Source: Hormiphora californensis
Taxonomy: Eukaryota > Ctenophora > Tentaculata > Cydippida > Pleurobrachiidae
Assembly: GCA_020137815.1 (NCBI GenBank)
Contig: CM035352.1
Location: 517,675-581,674, forward strand
DNA: 64,000 nucleotides
Direction: 5' to 3'
Every line of letters begins with the position of its first letter. Within the stretch, counting starts at the first letter, position 1. Shown in pieces: positions 62,301 to 64,000 of this stretch. Made by a program: the position numbers and the translations under genes. The notes under the pieces were generated by a model. The model worked only from the letters and a program-made list of their open reading frames with translations. It searched no databases and had not been told where the DNA came from.

Positions 62301-63945
62301 GTAGTGGGTTAACTCAGGGGGGGGGGCCTACTGAGGATCCTATACAGCCACCAGCGGTAAGTAGGGGCGTTAACTTAGGGGGGGGGGGCTACTGAGGATC
62401 CTATACAACCACCAGCGGTAAGTAGGGGGTTAACTTAGGGGGGGGGGCTACTGAGGATCCTATACAGCCACCAGCGGTAAGTAGTGGGTTAACTTAGGGG
62501 GGGGGGCTACTGAGGATCCTATACAGCCACCAGCGGTAAGTAGGGGGTTAACAAAGGGGGGGGGGGGCTACTGAGGATCCTATACAACCACCAGCGGTAA
62601 GTAGGGGCGTTAACTTAGGGGGGGGGGGCTACTGAGGATTCTATACAGCCACCAGCGGTAAGTAGGGGGTTAACTTAGGGGGGGGGGGCTACTGAGGATC
62701 CTATACAGCCACCAGCGGTAAGTAGGGGGTTAACTTAGGGGGGGGGGCTACTGAGGATCCTATACAGCCACCAGGCGGTAAGTATTGGGGTTAACTTGGG
62801 GGGGGGCTACTGAGGGATCCTATACAGCCACCAGCGGTAAGTAGGGGGTTAACTTAGGGGGGGGGGCTACTGAGGATCCTATACAGCCACCAGCGGTAAG
62901 TAGGGGGTTAACTTAGGGGGGGGGGCTACTGAGGATCCTATACAGCCACCAGCGGTAAGTAGGGGCGTTAACTTAGGGGGGGGGGCTACTGAGGATCCCA
63001 TACAGCCACCAGCGGTAAGTAGTGGGTTAACTTAGGGGGGGGCTACTGAGGATCCCATACAGCCACCAGCGGTAAGTAGTGGGTTAACTCAGGGGGGGGG
63101 GGGCTACTGAGGATCCCATACAGCCACCAGCGGTAAGTAGGGGCGTTAACTTAGGGGGGGGGGGCTACTGAGGATCCTATACAGCCACCAGCGGTAAGTA
63201 GGGGGTTAACTTAGGGGGGGGGGCTACTGAGGATCCTATACAGCCACCAGCGGTAAGTAGGGGGGTTAACTTAGGATCCTATACAGCCACCAGCGGTAAG
63301 TAGTGGGTTAACTTAGGGGGGCCGGGCTACTAAGGATCCTATACAGCCACCAGCGGTAAGTAGTGGGTTAACTTAGGGGGGGGGGGGCTACTGAGGATCC
63401 TATACAGCCACCAGCGGTAAGTAGGGGGGTTTAGCTCAGTGTAGATCCCACATTGACTAAAGATCCAACTCTCCAACTAAATTATTCCCCAATTATCAGG
63501 TGTGTCCGTTCAAGAGGGATACAGATGTTATTGGAGAGGACAGACCGGGAGAGAGACAGAAGACAGCATACTTTGTTCCCTTTGAAAAACATGGTGTAGG
63601 AGCTGGATCTGGTCCCATCAGGTAGGACTTATATATTATGCACCCCTCCCTCCTGATGTTATGTTATCATGCTTCTGATAGACACAATAGCGTGAAGACA
63701 TCACTTCGAAAAATTCACGCTGTCTCCCCTATTCTAGATCTAAGTGGCAGACGAATGGTTTGGATGAAGATAGTCTGGTAGTAATGCAGCATTCCTCTTC
63801 ATCTGAGTCATCAGAAGAGGAGGAAGATGAGGAGAGTGAGAGGGGTAGCGATATCCCACAATATAACAGACCTACCTCAGCCCCTCCTCCAGCTGCTAAG
63901 AATGAAGTTTTTTCACACATCCTAACATCCCTTCAACCACAGTTT
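50324..63945 (+). CDS. CAMSAP: CAMSAP/Patronin-like microtubule minus-end protein, 17 exons visible, open at both ends
   Basis: CAMSAPs cap and stabilise microtubule minus ends. Exons: 50324-50440, 57454-57629, 57741-57816, 58642-58753, 58837-58926, 59079-59266, 59690-59910, 60077-60294, 60401-60518, 60624-60846, 61003-61122, 61229-61342, 61470-61541, 61658-61848, 61996-62296, 63500-63621 and 63738-63945, all in consistent phase. The first six encode the divergent CAMSAP CH domain: HWQVIQ joined to TLSRHGVYVVTEDG, HSALIDGLMQAYSGYLVTIP, KIGSFNASQELPYDLEDSLL, and RPNVITFISELFWKLE as the last helix. Then come Pro/Ser-rich linkers, a short charged helix (AVRMKKEEEERQKREELDRK), a Gly/Lys-rich basic tract, and an acidic serine tract. 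The C-terminal CKK domain would lie beyond 64000. The first exons are missing on the left. Intron 1 (7 kb) contains an antisense receptor gene. Confidence 0.85.
51222..53552 (-). CDS. Intronless LDLa-repeat seven-transmembrane receptor (rhodopsin-like GPCR)
   Basis: A 776-residue frame with an N-terminal hydrophobic signal peptide (YIVLLLLVLLLVATA). The ectodomain has three LDLa-like modules ending QVCDGHADCEGGMDECLC, RICDGTMDCSSGNDEMFC and MVCDGVRDCKNGMDECTGC, plus N-glycosylation sequons. From about residue 410 seven hydrophobic segments follow (NILAGFAMFGGLAIMLL, FYDLLMGLYLVLLVSAAFIL, SGTIVTGIFNLAHALVPII and others), ending with SNSLLNPIFYSTIYRK, the NPxxY motif of TM7 and the start of helix 8. 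LDLa plus rhodopsin-type helices recalls RXFP and GRL101-type receptors, but leucine-rich repeats are absent. No DRY box is evident; SFVRFLNC holds the nearest arginine. A second Met (MLTSRY) could be the start. It lies wholly inside CAMSAP intron 1, antisense. Confidence 0.88.
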   Translation of the reverse strand: MVTMLTSRYIVLLLLVLLLVATAQSNATNVVTSLTEVSDQVYQGQAKEDERACHLAADVQLKYHNRNGRWQIQNLTIDPHFYFNYTCTMTFDLLAVTKRKMGNVWSKGHRGELVGSIGQDLSMKNTSLTCTILLVYDKISCSGKSACHTDECDCSDENVFYCPRGPRGCIPFSQVCDGHADCEGGMDECLCSSDTVQITCLQDKSFSTCLSKKEACNSQEAFQYLQCVGFDAEEANCSSTTAAEQVITHPPKTVGDILDDSYDNLHEVSTTATRFNRYPEKQECLRILVEEFNQPEGGNEWSKNLCSRIKMSSVNEHLVLYLVFQCDNSKLLDEIIEGGQRICDGTMDCSSGNDEMFCPGRFYCSTTPEDMAWIDEDMVCDGVRDCKNGMDECTGCKVGALGNSEFMIRNNILAGFAMFGGLAIMLLNMQIGYTTFKESPESKCSKIDRIFRMQIAFYDLLMGLYLVLLVSAAFILRTKDDYCQLDQRWRSGIMCALLGCLFSVSSHGSFFLITAMSFVRFLNCLDLVKDISMRVIWSGTIVTGIFNLAHALVPIIPLWQVQQFFRTSIIISAIDNPFLKKFDQDHLERMHSLMYNSTPGKQGIETVLEDLQKITSEPSIFDYVDIGYYGNSPLCVANVFKNQASYLSYKVGYCVVVMVLIVLLSVFYISIVVASHKTSTQAGAAAASSDNVKKLALKVSLLIGSQLVVWMSYVLTLIYYTWINPTAPSAIVQEVFSLVVLPSNSLLNPIFYSTIYRKVADYVVKWWKKRQEDTSE
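53706..55146. mobile_element. 1.44-kb palindromic element with CACAGTGG ends and 5-bp target duplication (Transib-like?)
   Basis: Ends CACAGTGG and CCACTGTG are flanked by TATTG (53701-53705 and 55147-55151). Long imperfect arms meet near 54350; both contain repeated blocks with CAAGGCATGAGTGAGGGGTG (two on the left, three on the right) and a matching ATCGATGAGGTTCGATGAGG box. Transib and ProtoRAG elements also combine CACWRTG-type ends with 5-bp duplications, so that assignment is plausible. No transposase frame is present, so the family is inference. It lies in CAMSAP intron 1. Confidence 0.8.
55720..55806. repeat. 87-bp palindrome (hairpin MITE remnant)
   Basis: TATACTCCCCCTCC and GGAGGGGGAGTATA form the base and GAGAGAAAGAAGAATAA against TTATTCTTCTTTCTCTC the upper stem, with a small internal mismatch. 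It lies in CAMSAP intron 1. Confidence 0.85.
56689..56799 (-). CDS. Very short basic ORF, doubtful
   Basis: A 36-codon frame starting ATG at 56799 reads KKGFKRARKRAIRRSQDG in its middle. It is strikingly basic, and an internal GTAATG could be a donor, making this the first exon of an antisense gene, but no second exon with matching phase was found. I cannot assign a function. Confidence 0.2.
   Translation of the reverse strand: MVTDTAEMATVKKGFKRARKRAIRRSQDGNEIPPLR
56904..57293. mobile_element. Possible 390-bp MITE with AGGGGACACT ends
   Basis: AGGGGACACT at 56904 and its complement at 57284-57293 are flanked by AGT on both sides. The inverted repeats are short, and the interior, with a (GTA)n stretch, is otherwise unremarkable. 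It lies in CAMSAP intron 1. Confidence 0.5.
57948..58617. mobile_element. 670-bp near-perfect palindrome with TTAA target duplication
   Basis: Arms of about 320 bp start AGTAAGAGTGGCGTGCCGTG and end with its near-complement; TTAA flanks at 57944-57947 and 58618-58621. The centre lies near 58285. Its ends differ from the TTAA palindrome at 13552-14544, so it is a separate family. It sits in the CAMSAP intron between exons 57741-57816 and 58642-58753, only 20 bases from the latter's start. Confidence 0.9.
59207..59555 (+). repeat. 66-bp tandem repeat spanning the end and splice donor of CAMSAP exon 6 (five copies)
   Basis: Units start at 59207, 59273, 59339, 59424 and 59490. Each encodes FCTRPNVITFISELFWKLE, the last CH-domain helix, followed by the donor GAG|GTTTGT. 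66 bp is 22 codons, so units 1-3 are read in one open frame; a TGA follows unit 3. Before unit 4 a copy of the upstream TGAAATGATCCTTAATCCT is repeated, so the array grew in two steps. Confidence 0.95.
61831..61918 (+). repeat. 44-bp tandem duplication spanning the end and donor of CAMSAP exon 14
   Basis: ATCAAATAGTTCTGCTGG|GT and the following intron bases occur at 61831-61874 and exactly again at 61875-61918. Both copies keep GTAAGT. The second donor would put an in-frame TAA in the exon, so only the first gives an open protein. Confidence 0.95.
62266..63430 (+). repeat. ~58-bp minisatellite spanning the end and donor of CAMSAP exon 15 (about 20 copies)
   Basis: Each unit contains CTACTGAGGATCCTATACAG, then CCACCAGCG|GTAAGT and a GTTAACTTAGGGGG tract. 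The first unit is the true exon end (62296, encoding TEDPIQPPA). Almost every unit keeps the consensus donor GTAAGT; a TTAACTTAG before each G-run could act as a weak acceptor, making each unit a potential mini-exon. Confidence 0.95.
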
Positions 63946-64000
63946 GTAAGTAAACCCAATTTGGGTCTTATTTTCCCTACTCTATGCCAACTTCATTCAC

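Overview
The window is animal nuclear DNA. Genes are split by GT-AG introns whose phases agree from exon to exon. The recognisable products are metazoan: an Axin with RGS and DIX parts, a CAMSAP/Patronin, a ciliary ASH/MSP-domain protein, an ARF-like GTPase and an LDLa-bearing seven-helix receptor. Non-LTR retrotransposons, many palindromic MITEs and long GA/CT microsatellites fill the space between. An early-branching marine animal, perhaps a sponge, would fit, but the phylum is a guess.

Layout. 1-10538 (minus): a ciliary ASH/MSP protein gene of about 21 exons whose 3' end lies outside the window; its introns hold a pogo-like MITE, a G-rich minisatellite and two palindromic MITEs. 11229-16455 (minus): a three-layer transposon nest, with retroelement A split by retroelement B, and B split by a 993-bp palindrome with TTAA target duplication. 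17367-23895 (minus): the 3' half of Axin. 19.6-35.3 kb: mostly purine/pyrimidine low complexity and homopolymer blocks that look partly like consensus errors; no complete gene was resolved there. 35369-37695: a tandem duplication whose two copies were each hit by a different mobile element at the same poly-T/AA site. 38638-40779 (minus): a two-exon gene of unknown function, perhaps oxidoreductase-like, with an apparent frameshift. 41198-45179 (minus): a complete six-exon ARF-like GTPase. 45.2-50.3 kb: low-complexity spacer. 50324-63945 (plus): CAMSAP, 17 exons visible and open at both ends, carrying in its first visible intron an intronless antisense LDLa receptor gene (51222-53552) and a CACAGTG-ended palindromic element with a 5-bp target duplication.

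Most unusual signal: three separate exons of the CAMSAP gene (ends at 59266, 61848 and 62296) are each followed by a tandem array whose unit contains the exon end and its own 5' splice donor (5 x 66 bp, 2 x 44 bp and about 20 x 58 bp). A fourth array begins six bases past a donor in the ciliary gene. This suggests repeated local amplification of exon-intron boundaries and may create alternative donors.

The genes do not form one pathway. Axin (Wnt scaffold), CAMSAP (microtubule minus ends), the ciliary protein and the GTPase are ordinary neighbours. All exon calls come from reading splice signals and open frames by eye; no homology search was run.
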